DNA of 64,000 nt from Elmis aenea (GCA_947652605.1 OX393576.1:10318575-10382574); one strand, 5' to 3'; shown: positions 32,701 through 41,750, numbered from the stretch's first letter. The notes: generated from the sequence alone by a model not told the origin. Numbers and translations: made by a program.

Positions 32701-35563
32701 CTGCTCCACTGCTCCAGTTTGTTATGTAAGATTTAAAAGAAACTACTTTTTTTTTCTTTTTTCCAATCTCTGAAGATCAATAATTTGTTCTTACAAACAT
32801 TAATTTAACTTCACTTGTTTAATAGGGTCAAATATTGTAATTTTTAACCAACTTCCACATATCCGATAAAATTAACACTTTGTTTTTAAAAACCAATTTT
32901 TTTATTTAAAAAAAAAACTTGTTTTAAAAATGTTAACAATAATTGGAGCTTGGAGCGGAGCTGGAGCGGAGCAGGAGCAGGCATTTGGAAGCCGGAGCAG
33001 AGCTGGAGCGGAGCAATTAAACAATTGGACTGCTCCAAACCCATGGTTGGAACATGATTCGAATGATCCAGAGTTTCAATATATGAGTGATCCAGATATC
33101 GCGCCTCTTCGGTCAGTTAACCAGAAGAAGATGAGGATGCACGTGAAGAAAAAAACTATTAATTGCATTAATCACGGCACTTACTTTTGCGGACATTGTA
33201 TTGAAGTACATCGACCAATGCGAATGTAAAGATATATTTAACAGCAATTGAGAAAATTCGTATTGACATTCGGAAATCGTTAGAACAGGGGCTCTGAACC
33301 AGGGGCCCACGGATCCCCAAGGGGGTACGTATCAAATACAATGTCCAGAATAAATATATTGGTGGAAAGCAGGAATCAACAATGTTTGCAGTTGCACCAA
33401 ATATTTTTTACACTGTATGTTATATACCGGGGGTGGCCAACCTGCGGCTCGCGAGCCACATGCGGCTCTTTGAAGGATTATTTGCGGCTCTCGATAAATG
33501 TACCCGAGTTCTCTTTTCATTTTTGTGCTATTATATTTTAAAAAATTATTATCGTTCCGTATGTGTTTCAAAATGTCTTTTAAATTACTGACAACAAATA
33601 TGAAAGACTAAGTGCAACGTTGTAACAAATTTCATTTCCGTCCAAGTTAAGAATGTTGTGACTCATCGAAAACTGCGCGAACGAACATAAACAGTGGCGT
33701 AATCGTCCGTAATCGACCGACTCCAGACCGATTTTGATTTTGACCGATCAGTATTAACTAACCAGCATCTCAAAGAATTACTGAGAAGTGCTGTCACCAA
33801 TTATTTACCAAATTTTAAAGAATTATCAAGAGAAGTAAAATAAATGTGTTTAATTTTTAATATTTAGATTCAATACACATATTTTGTACTTTTATTTATA
33901 TGTTTTCAATAAATATAATTTCTGTAAAAAAAAAAAATTTAATACCTTTTTTGCATACCTTTTAAATACGCATTTAATTGCGGCCTGCGAAAAATTTCAA
34001 ATTTTGAAAAATGGCTCGGACTATCAAGGAGCTTGGCCACCCCTGTTATAGGTATACGAACAATATGTATCGTTAGAAGATTCTTAAAAAGACTACAGAT
34101 TTTCTTAATGAAAAATACGTACTATGTAAGGCAGTAATTTGCATTCAAAATATTTAACAGCATTTTAAAACGATATAAATTTAGCAGTTCAGATTATCCG
34201 TGTTTTTCGATGGTCCCCATCATTAGCCTGGAAAGTATGCTGTAGTTTTAGATTAAAAACAACTTTTTATGATTTAAAAAACATAAAAACAAGAGCTGCT
34301 TGTGGCAGTTAGAAACAAAATAATAAATGAAATGTTAAATATGTTTTTTAATCATTGTATGCATCTTTTTTCGCCATTTAATATTAAATAAATCTCTGTG
34401 ACACCCTTTGATCATCTTTAATCTTACTTGTATTTAAAATGTACGAATAACAATTTACTCTAATACAGGGTGAGGCATCACTTATGATACCCCCACTTAT
34501 TTTGTTATTGGAAAGAATTATCAAAAAAAGTTTCAAATAAAAGTTGTTCGATATAGTATTTCCCAAAATATTGTCATGTCAAATTTTTGTTTTCTTTTGT
34601 TTTTTTAAGAGTTACGGCACCATTATTTGTTTTTTTTTAAATGGCCCAATACATATTTTTTTATACGGTTTAAAAGACATTTTCTTTCTCTTTTCAACGC
34701 ACTAAAACTTTTATACCCTTACATAACAAAATTTTTAATAAAATCGCAAAAGAACAATTTGGTTTTAAAAGCGTACGGTATTAATTAATTTACATCGGTA
34801 GGCTTTGAAAATGATACAAAATAGTAAAAAATGTATTACAGTAGTTTTGTGTTTACCGTTGTAACCTAATTAACTTTTTTTTAAATCTTTTACGATTTTG
34901 TATAATTTTTAAAGCCTTCTAATGTTAATTAATTAATACTGTACGCTTTTAAACCAAATTGTTCCTTTGAGATTTTCTTAAAAATTTTGTTATGTAAGGG
35001 TATAAATAATATAAAAGTTTTAGTTCGAAAAAAAAAGTCTTTCAAACCGTATAAAAAAATATGTATGGTGCCATTAAAAAAAAAAAACAAATATGGTACC
35101 GTAACTCCTAAAAAAACAAAAGAAAACAAAAACTTGGCATGACAATATTTTGGGAAATACTGTATCAAACAACTTTTATTTGAAACTTTATTTGATAATT
35201 CTTTCCAATAACAAAATAAGTGGGGGTGTCATAAGTGATGCCTAACCCTGTATTTCAAATCAAATGGAAAATGGGCGCCAGTGACAGGCTTTAAACAAAG
35301 AACACCTGTGAACTATCGACCAATTGTTTAAAACAAACTGCGTACTTACCCCAAATTGATGTTAAAAGTTTGGCTGATGTGAACATTAGATATAATCCAT
35401 AAATAGCAGCGATGTGCAGATATGCAAACAAACTTATATTCCTCCAAACCAGTTGAATTTTCCAATCGTCCGTTTTCTTTGCTTCCGGCGACATATTTTG
35501 CAACAAGACTTCTTCGTCGTTTTCATGTAGGTCACCTGTGGGCACTGAAATATTGGGAGCCAT
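17713..35563 (-). CDS. Acyl-CoA desaturase (stearoyl-CoA / delta-9-type), complete, 4 coding exons
   Basis: Integral ER-membrane di-iron desaturase that inserts a double bond in fatty acyl-CoA using cytochrome b5; in insects this family makes membrane lipids and, in some lineages, hydrocarbon or pheromone precursors. Exons in transcript order: 35563-35350, 19962-19832, 19622-19234, 18031-17713; 1053 nt, 350 residues, the usual family length. The start is ATG MAPNISVP; the preceding in-frame GTG is not used as start. Histidine boxes: HRLWAH (88-93), HRVHH (125-129), HNYHH (265-269), plus the NSAAH element (232-236). Four hydrophobic membrane stretches flank the boxes as expected. Phases of all three introns match. 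Intron 1 is about 15.4 kb and full of transposons. A splice acceptor at 35577 just before the ATG implies at least one upstream non-coding exon. Regiospecificity (delta-9 versus delta-11) cannot be decided here. Confidence 0.95.
18441..18540. repeat. Two-unit 50-bp tandem repeat
   Basis: GCTAGAGGTGTGGAAGAGCA at 18443 recurs nearly identically at 18493, each followed by AGATCTTTCTCTAGTTCAGT. It abuts the hAT-like miniature element at 18530 and lies in desaturase intron 3. Confidence 0.7.
18530..18732. repeat. hAT-type miniature element (CAGTGGTTCTCAAAG family), copy 1
   Basis: Begins CAGTCTTTCTCCAAGTGTGG followed by TCCGCGGACCCCTGG. Alignable throughout to the copy at 56364-56553, sharing the GGGGTCCTCT block and the AAGGGGT right side. 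The right end is degraded, without a clear target duplication. Confidence 0.6.
19011..19127. repeat. CpG-rich hairpin miniature element in desaturase intron 3
   Basis: Nearly perfect inverted repeat. The arm GACGCGGTCGCGGGCGCGGT and its complement are separated by a 20-odd base AT loop, and the ends (GGTCAACTCACACC / GGTGTGTGTGGACC) pair imperfectly. The GC-rich arms contrast strongly with the AT-rich surroundings. Harbinger-like by style only; no transposase. Confidence 0.65.
20163..21785 (+). mobile_element. 5'-truncated jockey-like LINE in desaturase intron 1
   Basis: Reverse transcriptase of a non-LTR retrotransposon, antisense to the desaturase. Successive frames: 20163-20554 (KADVFANHLEKIF, NAPGCDLITGEILKY, IAKPGKPPNDA), frameshift, 20540-20960 (YRPISLLPVLSKVFEKLL, HQFGFRSKHSTIDQ, LFLDVAQAFDRVW, AGVPQGSVLGPV), frameshift, then FADDTAILA near 21025 and the C-terminal segment 21344-21781 (YGIQLWGCAG, AAWYVRNVDLHRDLR). 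The endonuclease domain is absent. At least three disruptions make it dead. Same family as the fragment at 10102. Confidence 0.9.
22474..23534 (+). mobile_element. Deleted hAT element with 8-bp target duplication
   Basis: Element 22482-23526 (1045 bp) has ends CAGAGGCGTAGCTAAGG and CCTAGCTACGCCACTG, flanked by the 8-bp duplication CTGGTATG on both sides. It retains a 159-codon open frame at 22724-23203 that ends in a hAT dimerisation domain (SIASCERSFSKLKLI, LRASMGQDRLSDLALLSIE). The catalytic N-terminal two thirds of a normal transposase are missing. An AATAAA near 23341 could be its 3' end. Lies in desaturase intron 1. Confidence 0.9.
24600..25060 (+). mobile_element. Degraded LINE 3' fragment in desaturase intron 1
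   Basis: Plus-strand reading with many stops shows MQEMNFLRRIEASRTTDKI, a KTDGG...LAGR stretch, then KRSRGRSRTNGK and a final NRWANIME, matching in order the tail of the LINE type seen at 63380-63977. No reverse transcriptase core remains. Confidence 0.7.
25163..25496. repeat. Palindromic miniature element flanked by TA
   Basis: TA at both edges; ends CAGGATGTCCC and GGAGCACACTG pair imperfectly. Inner arms (GACTATCTATTTTAGTAAAT and its inverted match near 25460-25480) pair clearly. Tc1/mariner-like by target site only. Confidence 0.6.
25503..26225. repeat. Foldback element, family F1 copy 1
   Basis: The left arm begins CAGAGTGTTTCTTATATATT and GCGAAAAATTTC; the inverted counterpart on the right ends near 26220. 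Both arms share GGAGTTACACCCCCCTAAAG and, further in, AACAGGGGTCGCACTTT. No open frame. Other copies at 41751 and 57680. Confidence 0.75.
27101..27502. repeat. Non-autonomous hAT element with 8-bp target duplication
   Basis: Element 27109-27494 (386 bp) begins CAGTGGCGTACGCAG and ends TTGCGAACGCCACTG. Both sides carry AAGTGGTC, a perfect 8-bp duplication. No transposase sequence recognised. Confidence 0.88.
27599..27921. repeat. CpG-rich Harbinger-like miniature element
   Basis: Perfect 21-bp terminal inverted repeats GCGCCCCTGCACACGAGCGTC bound 27602-27918 (317 bp), flanked by TAA on each side, the 3-bp target pattern of PIF/Harbinger. The interior is packed with ACGCGCGATA-type units in both orientations. 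No coding capacity. Confidence 0.8.
28240..29010 (+). mobile_element. Mariner C-terminal remnant with an internal tandem duplication
   Basis: Plus-strand readings show a transposase C-terminal half (LQHDIGRSHKDFLTQK, LPHPPHSP-type region, FAKQHDQKHFPKPEQN). This block occurs twice, about 28380-28690 and 28705-29010, with ACACGACATTGGAAG repeated at 28381 and 28706. Both copies contain stops. TIRs not found. Confidence 0.7.
29020..29790. other. Intronic spacer, nothing recognised
   Basis: Desaturase intron 1 segment. No repeat ends, coding similarity or structured RNA seen on either strand. Confidence 0.4.
29793..30024 (+). mobile_element. hAT-like left end and 5' half of an interrupted open frame
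   Basis: CAGTAGCGTGCAGAGGGG (29793) followed by a G tract and GGGGCATC resembles a hAT left end. An ATG at 29951 opens a frame (MGFHEASSDPQ...) that is broken at 30025 by the two nested hAT insertions and continues in frame at 33054-33229, giving 85 codons in total if both inserts are removed. Function not recognised. Confidence 0.45.
30376..30531 (+). other. Possible intron in the 5' UTR of the hAT transposase
   Basis: AACGAT followed by GTAAGTATAT at 30376, and TTTATTTTTAG at 30531 eight bases before the transposase ATG, form a good donor/acceptor pair. Inferred only. Confidence 0.35.
30539..32371 (+). CDS. hAT transposase with BED zinc finger, intact 610 residues
   Basis: Cut-and-paste transposase of the hAT superfamily, uninterrupted. 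The BED-type zinc finger is at residues 9-50 (Cys23-x2-Cys26 and His43-x4-His48). The RNase H-like catalytic region has Asp164 in TLDEWTSRR and Asp227 in ATNDGAAV, followed by the CYSHAIHLAV motif (Cys246, His249). An acidic run (residues 265-282) interrupts the region and DCKTRWNS follows. The C-terminal dimerisation domain reads KPSSIASERVFSISGNFVS, then RTRLSHDSVNVL, and ends SYFLKKKAN. The third catalytic acidic residue is expected in the 430-540 stretch but I could not place it securely. The length and intactness suggest a recent insertion. Sense strand is opposite to the desaturase whose intron holds it. Confidence 0.95.
   Translation: MSLSNRSEVWDNFKKVGSDKACCNHCRKILSCKGSSTGGLHNHLKAVHKIILITDQKTNTIIEKETPGPSFCSQKQASIVNFVKRNSLEEIVAKLAALDGMSINSITTSSFIRESLQQRGYSLPKNNSRVMDLIHTFYDNAKRETISELECIKKNGKKFSITLDEWTSRRNRRYLNINVHYFAEDFNLGLVPISGSCDAKKTLELVSERLEMFNLDLASDIVAATNDGAAVMKKFGQLSPVISQLCYSHAIHLAVTDVLYKNKEDSEDEDEDDENYNDQDFFDLENDFQLPVLPAGYREPITQIRKISKFFRKSPVRDNILQSYVKQKKEKELGLILDCKTRWNSLEAMIDRFITLKECVALALNDIGASHMWNEAYYPRIIELLHVLKPIRLAAEALGRKDANILTSEGIFQFLINELKSLETEISSQFLNALETRIKERRQIELVTLLLYLQNPKNIATKNSNVFPLASKTDIVKLSEKILSRIYPNSSIELETNSDEDEDNINHKNNVLKEEMEKSILRFIEEPLAKTANPKTLKAEFAVFESTNKRTKNLDTLFEALKTVKPSSIASERVFSISGNFVSQIRTRLSHDSVNVLCFLKSYFLKKKAN
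32609..33053. repeat. Small non-autonomous hAT element, GGAGC-rich, sharing the target duplication of its neighbour
   Basis: Element 32617-33045 (429 bp) begins CAGGGGTTTGG and ends CCAAACCCATG, inverted repeats differing at one base. GTTGGAAC flanks it on both sides (32609-32616 and 33046-33053). Both ends carry GGAGCTGGAGCGGAGC-type tandem units in opposite orientation. The left copy of its target duplication is also the right copy of the full-length hAT next door. Confidence 0.88.
33054..33229 (+). pseudogene. 3' part of the open frame interrupted by two hAT insertions
   Basis: Continues the frame begun at 29951: HDSNDPEFQYMSDPDI, later CINHGTYFCGHCIEV, then stop at 33229. CINH...CGHC hints at a Cys/His metal site but is too short to classify. 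Confidence 0.4.
33428..34045 (+). mobile_element. Deleted hAT element (CAGGGGTGGCCAA family)
   Basis: Ends CGGGGGTGGCCAAC (33428) and TTGGCCACCCCTG (34045) are inverted repeats with one or two differences. Flanks TTATATAC and TTATAGGT are a degraded 8-bp duplication. A transposase C-terminal relic lies at about 33741-33843 (LTNQHLKELLRSAVTNYLPNF, ending REVK and stop). Two TGCGGCTC... tracts mark the left subterminal region. Confidence 0.75.
34463..35252. repeat. Long palindromic foldback element beside desaturase exon 1
   Basis: Element 34465-35250 (786 bp) flanked by TA. Left end CAGGGTGAGGCATCACTTAT and its inverse ATAAGTGATGCCTAACCCTG. Both arms share CCCCCACTTATTTTGTTATT, TTTCCCAAAATATTGTCATG and AATTAATTA toward the centre, so almost the whole element folds back. 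It ends about 100 bp from the exon 1 splice donor. Confidence 0.82.
35350..35563 (-). CDS. Desaturase coding exon 1
   Basis: Codes for residues 1-71 and the first base of codon 72 (MAPNISVP... to LLTSIW). The donor GTAAGTACG follows on the minus strand at 35349. The acceptor GTTTTTTGCAG ends at 35577, so 13 nt of 5' UTR precede the ATG. Listed separately because 15 kb of repeats divide it from exons 2-4 (17713-19962). Confidence 0.93.
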
Positions 35564-35984
35564 TTCCACAGAATTACTGCAAAAAACAAAAAAATTGTTA
35601 CTTACTCAAACAGGCGACTGTAGGCGTACGCAATCGTTAAATTACAGACAAAAAAACTAGTGATCGAACAAAACTTTAATATAACCTGATGATAACAGTC
35701 TGATAGGACTAATCTTTCCACTTATCCCGCATGTTTGCTAAAACCACATGATTTCCAGCACTGTATACGCACATTTTCAAAGAGCCACGAATTATCGACT
35801 GAATCTCGAGCGTCGTGACGTCCTGATAAAGGTCACCACGCTGGCAGGAGTCGATATACCGGCAGTAACCTTGGGATGCTGCGACCTATCTCCAGCAAGC
35901 GCGACAATCTAACAAATTTGCATATAATCCATACGAAATTGATGCTTTTCGGCAATTTCACCCGCACAACTCAACGTCGATAAA

Positions 35985-36020
35985 CACAAGACAAAAACTG
36001 CGATGTAAAATTATATACGC
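35985..36020 (-). promoter_or_regulatory. Candidate proximal promoter of the desaturase (TATA box)
   Basis: On the minus strand CGTATATAA at 36019-36011 stands in a more GC-rich stretch (about 35780-36250, with many CG dinucleotides such as GCGAACGCGCAT). Initiation would fall near 35985, about 420 nt before the ATG, leaving room for a short 5' exon and an intron ending at 35577. Inferred. Confidence 0.35.
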
Positions 36021-36259
36021 CTGCTCTTTCTTTTACAATACCAACCTTTTTAACGCGAAGAGTTTAAAGCTACTGTTAACACCCAATGACAATTAAATTC
36101 CTTATAAAATTTCTACATTGGAAGGTTTACAAGAAGCGTGGAACTCGCCTTCAGTTGAACTGAAACTGAAAGGTCGTACTGAAACCGCGAGTTTCGCGAA
36201 CGCGCATGTGAAACCGTAACCTATCACAACGATCAGGGTCTGTAATCTTTAGAATAGCG

Positions 36260-38050
36260 TGGTCGTTCACAACCCTATCATTCTTGGGCCCAACCAAATT
36301 TAAACTCATTCATAAAAAGTCCCTTGAGTATTGAACCACTTCCCATTATCTGCTTTTTAACGTAGACAATAATTTTTCAGCTAACGCCACGTTCATATCT
36401 CGAGATACATTTAAAAAATTTGTATAGAAAGAAATCATAAAACACAAAATACAAGCCCAGGAAGGTGTTCACAACCAACAAAACGCATAACGAATGACAT
36501 CCGGGAAGAAAACTTGTTGGTAAATCGAGATTGCCACTAGTTAAAACCTTTACGGCGGAAAAAATGTACAAAGTTTCGCAAATCATAGACGTGCAATCAA
36601 TTATTAACTTTGAACAATCACTTTTTTTAGACAAACTAAACCAGCCTAGACTCCGATGTCTTCGTCAGCAGATTCCTTGGTCGTTATGAAAGCTACAGAC
36701 AAAAGACGGGAGTCTCGAAGCTGGTCCAGCGTTTTTAAAAGTGATTATTACTTAATAGTGCGATAAGTGATCAATTAAACTTCTTCGCTACATGTACAAT
36801 GAATCGCTTAAATGCTTATCAAAGACGTGTAAGATTACCGTAGTTCACATCTAACATTATATTAATTGTTCTAGACCTGTATTAGCACATACAGGACAGT
36901 CCCAGCATCTAATGAAGATTCCTGCAGCCGGCAAAATATTTAAATATTAGATACGAAAAACCCTGACCTTCTTAATAGTAGTTTCCCACTCATATAATCG
37001 ATGGGACATGTGATCCATTAAACTTGACGCTTGTTACAAGCTTTTTTCCACCCATTTAATAATGTATAAAGTTTCTTGTGTTTATTTCTGAAAGCGATAT
37101 AATAATGATCTCTGGGACACCCTGTGTATGTTCAAAAGAACATTCTTCGAACAATGCGGAGTAGATCCATAACATCACGCGACGTCACTAGTGTTACGGT
37201 TTGTTGTGCAACAAAATAAATATTTTCTGTTCACGTCCCACACGTTTCTTTGCGTTTTCTGTTAAAAATCGTATTCACGAAGAAAAGATATATTGTTATT
37301 ACGTTATTCGAGATCTTAAAGAATCGAAACGGTTGAGAACCACATTTTAATTTACAACGATGTTTACTAAGTTATGGTAATAAAGTAATGAGTAATAATA
37401 ACGTTTACTTCCTATCATTATCATTGCGGTTTATTAGAATTATTTCCTATTGTTCCCATTGAAGAGGTGTTGTCAATTTTGAACTACAGTCCACCGGGGC
37501 TTTACTATCTTAGAGGTATTTCAAGATAAACTGAACTGTGACGCAGAAACCAAAACTCGTCTAAATCGTTAATTACTGCGCCACATAAAAACCTGTCTAT
37601 TTCAACAGCGGAGATAACCTATAATAATATAACGTTTTTAGAAAGGTCTACATTTCAACCATCATCCTCTCTCTTTGCGCATTTCGAGGTTCAGTTTATC
37701 GTAAAAGACCTTTAGCTGTTATAACCTCAGTTTACAAATATTTATTTGGGAAATCGCAAAGGCACAGTGAAGAGGAGGCATATGGTAAAATGCCCATTTT
37801 TTCGAGGTACACTAACCTAAAAAACGTCGACCAATTTTCGTGAAAATCATGCAAAATCATATAATAAAGCGGAAAGTGAAAACCCAGACATTTTTGCACA
37901 TTTCAAGACTTCCTCCCACTCCAATTTTCGTATCCAACGAGCAGTTACACTGTTACAATGTTGCCAGACTATCAGATTTGCATAATTTGGCAACAGCGGC
38001 AGTACCGTATCATGGCTTAAATTAATTATTTTTTAAGTTTATGGAATAAT
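36260..38050. other. Non-coding flank upstream of the desaturase
   Basis: No gene recognised. Around 38060-38135 GGGGCTGTCCCCGAAAATCG and GACGGTCACCCTAG-like sequence look like the end of a degraded DNA transposon. Otherwise unremarkable. Confidence 0.4.
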
Positions 38051-38139
38051 TTTGAAAATCGGGGACAAGAATAATTCTGGTCTGAAGTCTTGTTTCGGGG
38101 GCTGTCCCCGAAAATCGGGGATGAACGGTCACCCTAGCA

Positions 38140-39290
38140 TATGGAGGCAATTATTGTATGATTAACAGTAACAGCTCAAGCCAAAAATTTACGTAAAAAT
38201 ATTTAAAAATTACCTATTTACAACATTCTTCCAAGTGATGAAAACATGTTTGTCACGATAAATACAGTCCACAGAAATACAGCCGTTGCAAAAAAAACTT
38301 TCTTTAAACGAATGTACGCCAGACTGTACCTAGTTACAAAACTGACATAAAAGATACTAACGTCAAAAACGACAAAAATGAAGTTAGGCACACACAAGTT
38401 CATATATATTTTGAAAGGCAACTGTGACAGTTGTGCAAAAAAATTCTGTCAAGTAAGTTTTACCTTTGACTAATGGTTATACTATTGTCTCTTCAAACAT
38501 ACTCATCAAACTTCACTTTTTGTATGAATCCACTTATGTTAATGTAATAGTTGGTTGTACCGCTAACATACTTTGTATACTATCAATGACAAAAAAATCG
38601 TTTGCAATAAATTATTTGCCTCTGGGCGCCACATATGAAAGTGTCACGTCAAACTTGACCCTGATTATAATTATAACAAAGCCGTAACTCACCTGCTACG
38701 AATTTCAAGCTAGCATGAGATGTTAAGGTTACCGGTATTCAGTTAAGTATAATTGCTTTTGCCTACATAAAGGCAACATTATTACAGCATGCAGCATACA
38801 ATGTTCTGTACTTTAATTTCCGTATAACACACATACACGGACGAACTTAACATTGAACCACTAGCAGATTATCATCCGCATCAATAATTTTAAAATAAAA
38901 AATAGTAATGATGCACGTATTTATCAAAACGATGCGGAATTTGAGCTTATAGTAATTTCGATTTACAAAACAGGTAGTGACGACACATCGAACGATTCAT
39001 ATTTCAAATCAATAACAAGAAATAATTACTCGAGTTGTTTAGTAACGAGATCGTGTGTTGAGTGTTATTAAAAATGGCAAAGGAGTCAATTTAAAGAATT
39101 GGGTTACAAGGCAAAACAATTTTAAATAACAACTTCCCGTAATCAAATTACGATTATTATTCTTATCAAATAGTCGATAGATCATAAACAATGTAATGAA
39201 ATTGTTGGTTAATTTATACGCACAATTTCGAAAATTGTTGATACTTGTGTACGGTGGTCAGATGTGATTATCTAGGCCAGCGTGCGAATG
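38140..39290. other. AT-rich intergenic sequence
   Basis: No coding, repeat-end or RNA signal recognised. Confidence 0.4.
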
Positions 39291-39294
39291 CCAA

Positions 39295-39420
39295 TCTGTG
39301 ATCCGCGGACCCCCTTGGTTTCGCTACAACATCTGAGGGGGTCCGCAAGAAATTATTTTCTGAATACATTTTATAAATTTATTTAAGTTACGAACAGTCT
39401 TGCTGGACTACCGCAGGTTG
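39295..39420. repeat. hAT miniature element fragment (TCCGCGGACCCC family)
   Basis: AATCTGTGATCCGCGGACCC and GAGGGGGTCCGCAAGAAATT match the left side of the elements at 18530 and 56364. The right half is missing. Confidence 0.5.
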
Positions 39421-39473
39421 TACAAATCGAAACCGCACTGCAAATCTTAATCTTCATCAATAGTTTTACTTGA

Positions 39474-39939
39474 GTTTATTCCAACAAGTCCATTGACCAT
39501 GCGACGGACTGTCAGGATTCTGCGCAGTACCAATATCGCGTTCCATCACAGTCTCTGACCGGACCGTCAGTCATTCCTTCCATCACATCTCAAATCAATT
39601 CACGTACCGGTTTGCGGACGATCAAAACAGTCCATGAACAAAAGGACGAATTCTTATTGGGATTTTTACACGCATGCGCTGTTCATAACTAACGTGAGCT
39701 CTGGTAACTTTGCATAGCCCTCCCAATCCCATTTAGTACTTGATTCTTAGGGTGTTTACCCTCTCACATTTCTATGAACCCAATAGACACAAATGTCTAC
39801 AGTTAGGCAAATCGTAAAAGCATTCCAACAACGGCTAATACTGGCCAATACATTTTTTAGTACATAGTTCACGGATGCGAATAAACCAGTTCATGCACTG
39901 ATCAATGGATTGGTTTTAAATGGCTTGTTGGAACAAACC
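39474..39939. repeat. Miniature inverted-repeat element, copy 2
   Basis: Second copy of the element at 16186-16641, sharing CAGTACCAATATCGCGTTCC-like sequence and the end TTGTTGGAACAAAC. The left end is degraded to TTATTCCAACAAG. Confidence 0.72.
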
Positions 39940-40533
39940 CAATGATAACAATATTAGAACCATGGTCTCGTCGTTTTTCCAATAATAAAAACATGCATTT
40001 TTCTATGCTCCATGACTTTTTTTTAAAACGACGAAAGAAAAAATTACCGAAGATCTACACATAGATTTCCTGTCTCATTTGAATAATGGGAAAGTAATTT
40101 GAAGATATATTTTCAATCTCTGATTTCAGTAATAAATGAACTAAGTATTGTTTTAATGAAGAAGTAAAAATCGTGAAAACACCAGGAAAAGTTTTGCCGA
40201 TAAAATTAAATCTTATTACAATAGTAATTTGAATCCGTACCTATATCATACAAGGGTATTGAAAAAAAAACAAGATGGTTTTCCATTAATGTTATAAAAC
40301 AGTTTTCACTCTTTTGAACAAGACCCATGTAAATGGGAACGAAAAAGTTATTTTAACTATAGTTCATAACTACTCAACATTGAACAAAACTAATCATATG
40401 CGTATCAGTCTTTGCTAGGTCAACCTTGAAACAACAAAGCAACCTATTGACTAAATAAATGCTTACGTTCGGTTTGCGCTAATTAACCAGTAAACTAGAT
40501 AACTTTTCGTAGTTATTAAAATTCTGTAGGTTT

Positions 40534-41203
40534 CATACTATGGTGGTGCGGAAAATTGCTCGAAAACAATTGCTCAAAGGAAAATTGCTTGAAATAATGA
40601 AAAAATATTAAATTTTCATAAATACAAAATAATTAAATGTACTAGAAAAGTTGTTTACAATTGATTACACTTAGAAAAATGTTTTTAAATTTATTTACAA
40701 ATACATGTACACTTACTCAATTTGTTGTTAAGATAAACACTATAAATATTTGAAAATATTATATACTACATAACTGCTGATTCTGACAATACTTATTGTT
40801 GTTATCTTATGTTCAAATATTCATAATGTTTATCTCAACTACAAGAAACCTTCGTAACATGTGCCAAACTACATAGTTTGAAAAGGTTTTACACCTTGTT
40901 TTTTTTTGTTATCACAGCCTACTTTGTTTATCTTAAAAATATATTTCTTTTGTAACTTGCGCATTATTAAAAATAACTACATCAACCCTTGTATATTTTT
41001 CTAAGTGTAAAAAAAATGTAAACAACTTTTCTAGTACATTTAATTATTTTGTATTTATATAAATTTAATATTTTTTCATTATTTTGAGCAATTTTCCTTT
41101 CGAGGAATGTTCCATTCGAGAAACTGTTTTCCGAGCAATTGTATTCGAGCAATTTTCATTCGAGCAATTGTTTTCGAGCAATTTTCACCAAACCCATATT
41201 ATG
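40534..41203. mobile_element. Foldback element with tandem-repeat ends and 9-bp target duplication
   Basis: Element 40543-41194 (652 bp) flanked by CATACTATG / CATATTATG (8 of 9 identical). Each end is built of roughly 13-bp TTTTCGAGCAATT-type units, about three at the left and seven at the right, in inverted orientation. Inside, a second long inverted segment (ACTAGAAAAGTTGTTTACA and its complement) pairs. No open frame. Confidence 0.75.
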
Positions 41204-41750
41204 ACATATGAAAGTGGTGTAAGTCCAATTCGTAAAAAAATTGAGATGATTATAATAAGCATATAATTAACTGTGAACTTTTCGTTTAAAGACAATTTTC
41301 AGTTTGTATTTTAAAATATTCACATTCTCTGACCAATTAAAAATTCATTGGTAAGTTACATTATAATAAAAATGGCTCAAGTCCTTTTCTCGTAGTTTAA
41401 TTAAACCATGAGTAAGCTAACTGTAAAAAGTAAAACCGTGACTTTTAATTATTAAATTATTAATTAGGCCATGCATTACAAAAATCTACGAGTTAATAAA
41501 AAAACTACAAGCACCATGTAATTTGCAAAAATTAAATACATATTGAGATTAAACAATAGTATTTTGTTTCTTTTTCTGATTTATAAACAAAACCGAACTA
41601 AAACAGCGTAATTCAGGTGAAATTAAAATTGACAGCCATTTAATAATCATGAAAATCGTTCATCTACCTATTGCCCAAAAACACACATTTTTGATAGAAT
41701 TATCCAAAAATAAATTGCTTATACATACACAAATACCTACATTTAAATAA

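Noticed and set aside
35577..35607. Donor-like GTAAGTAAC on the minus strand at about 35601, just before the exon 1 acceptor
   Set aside because: It would give an intron of only about 25 nt, too short for normal splicing.
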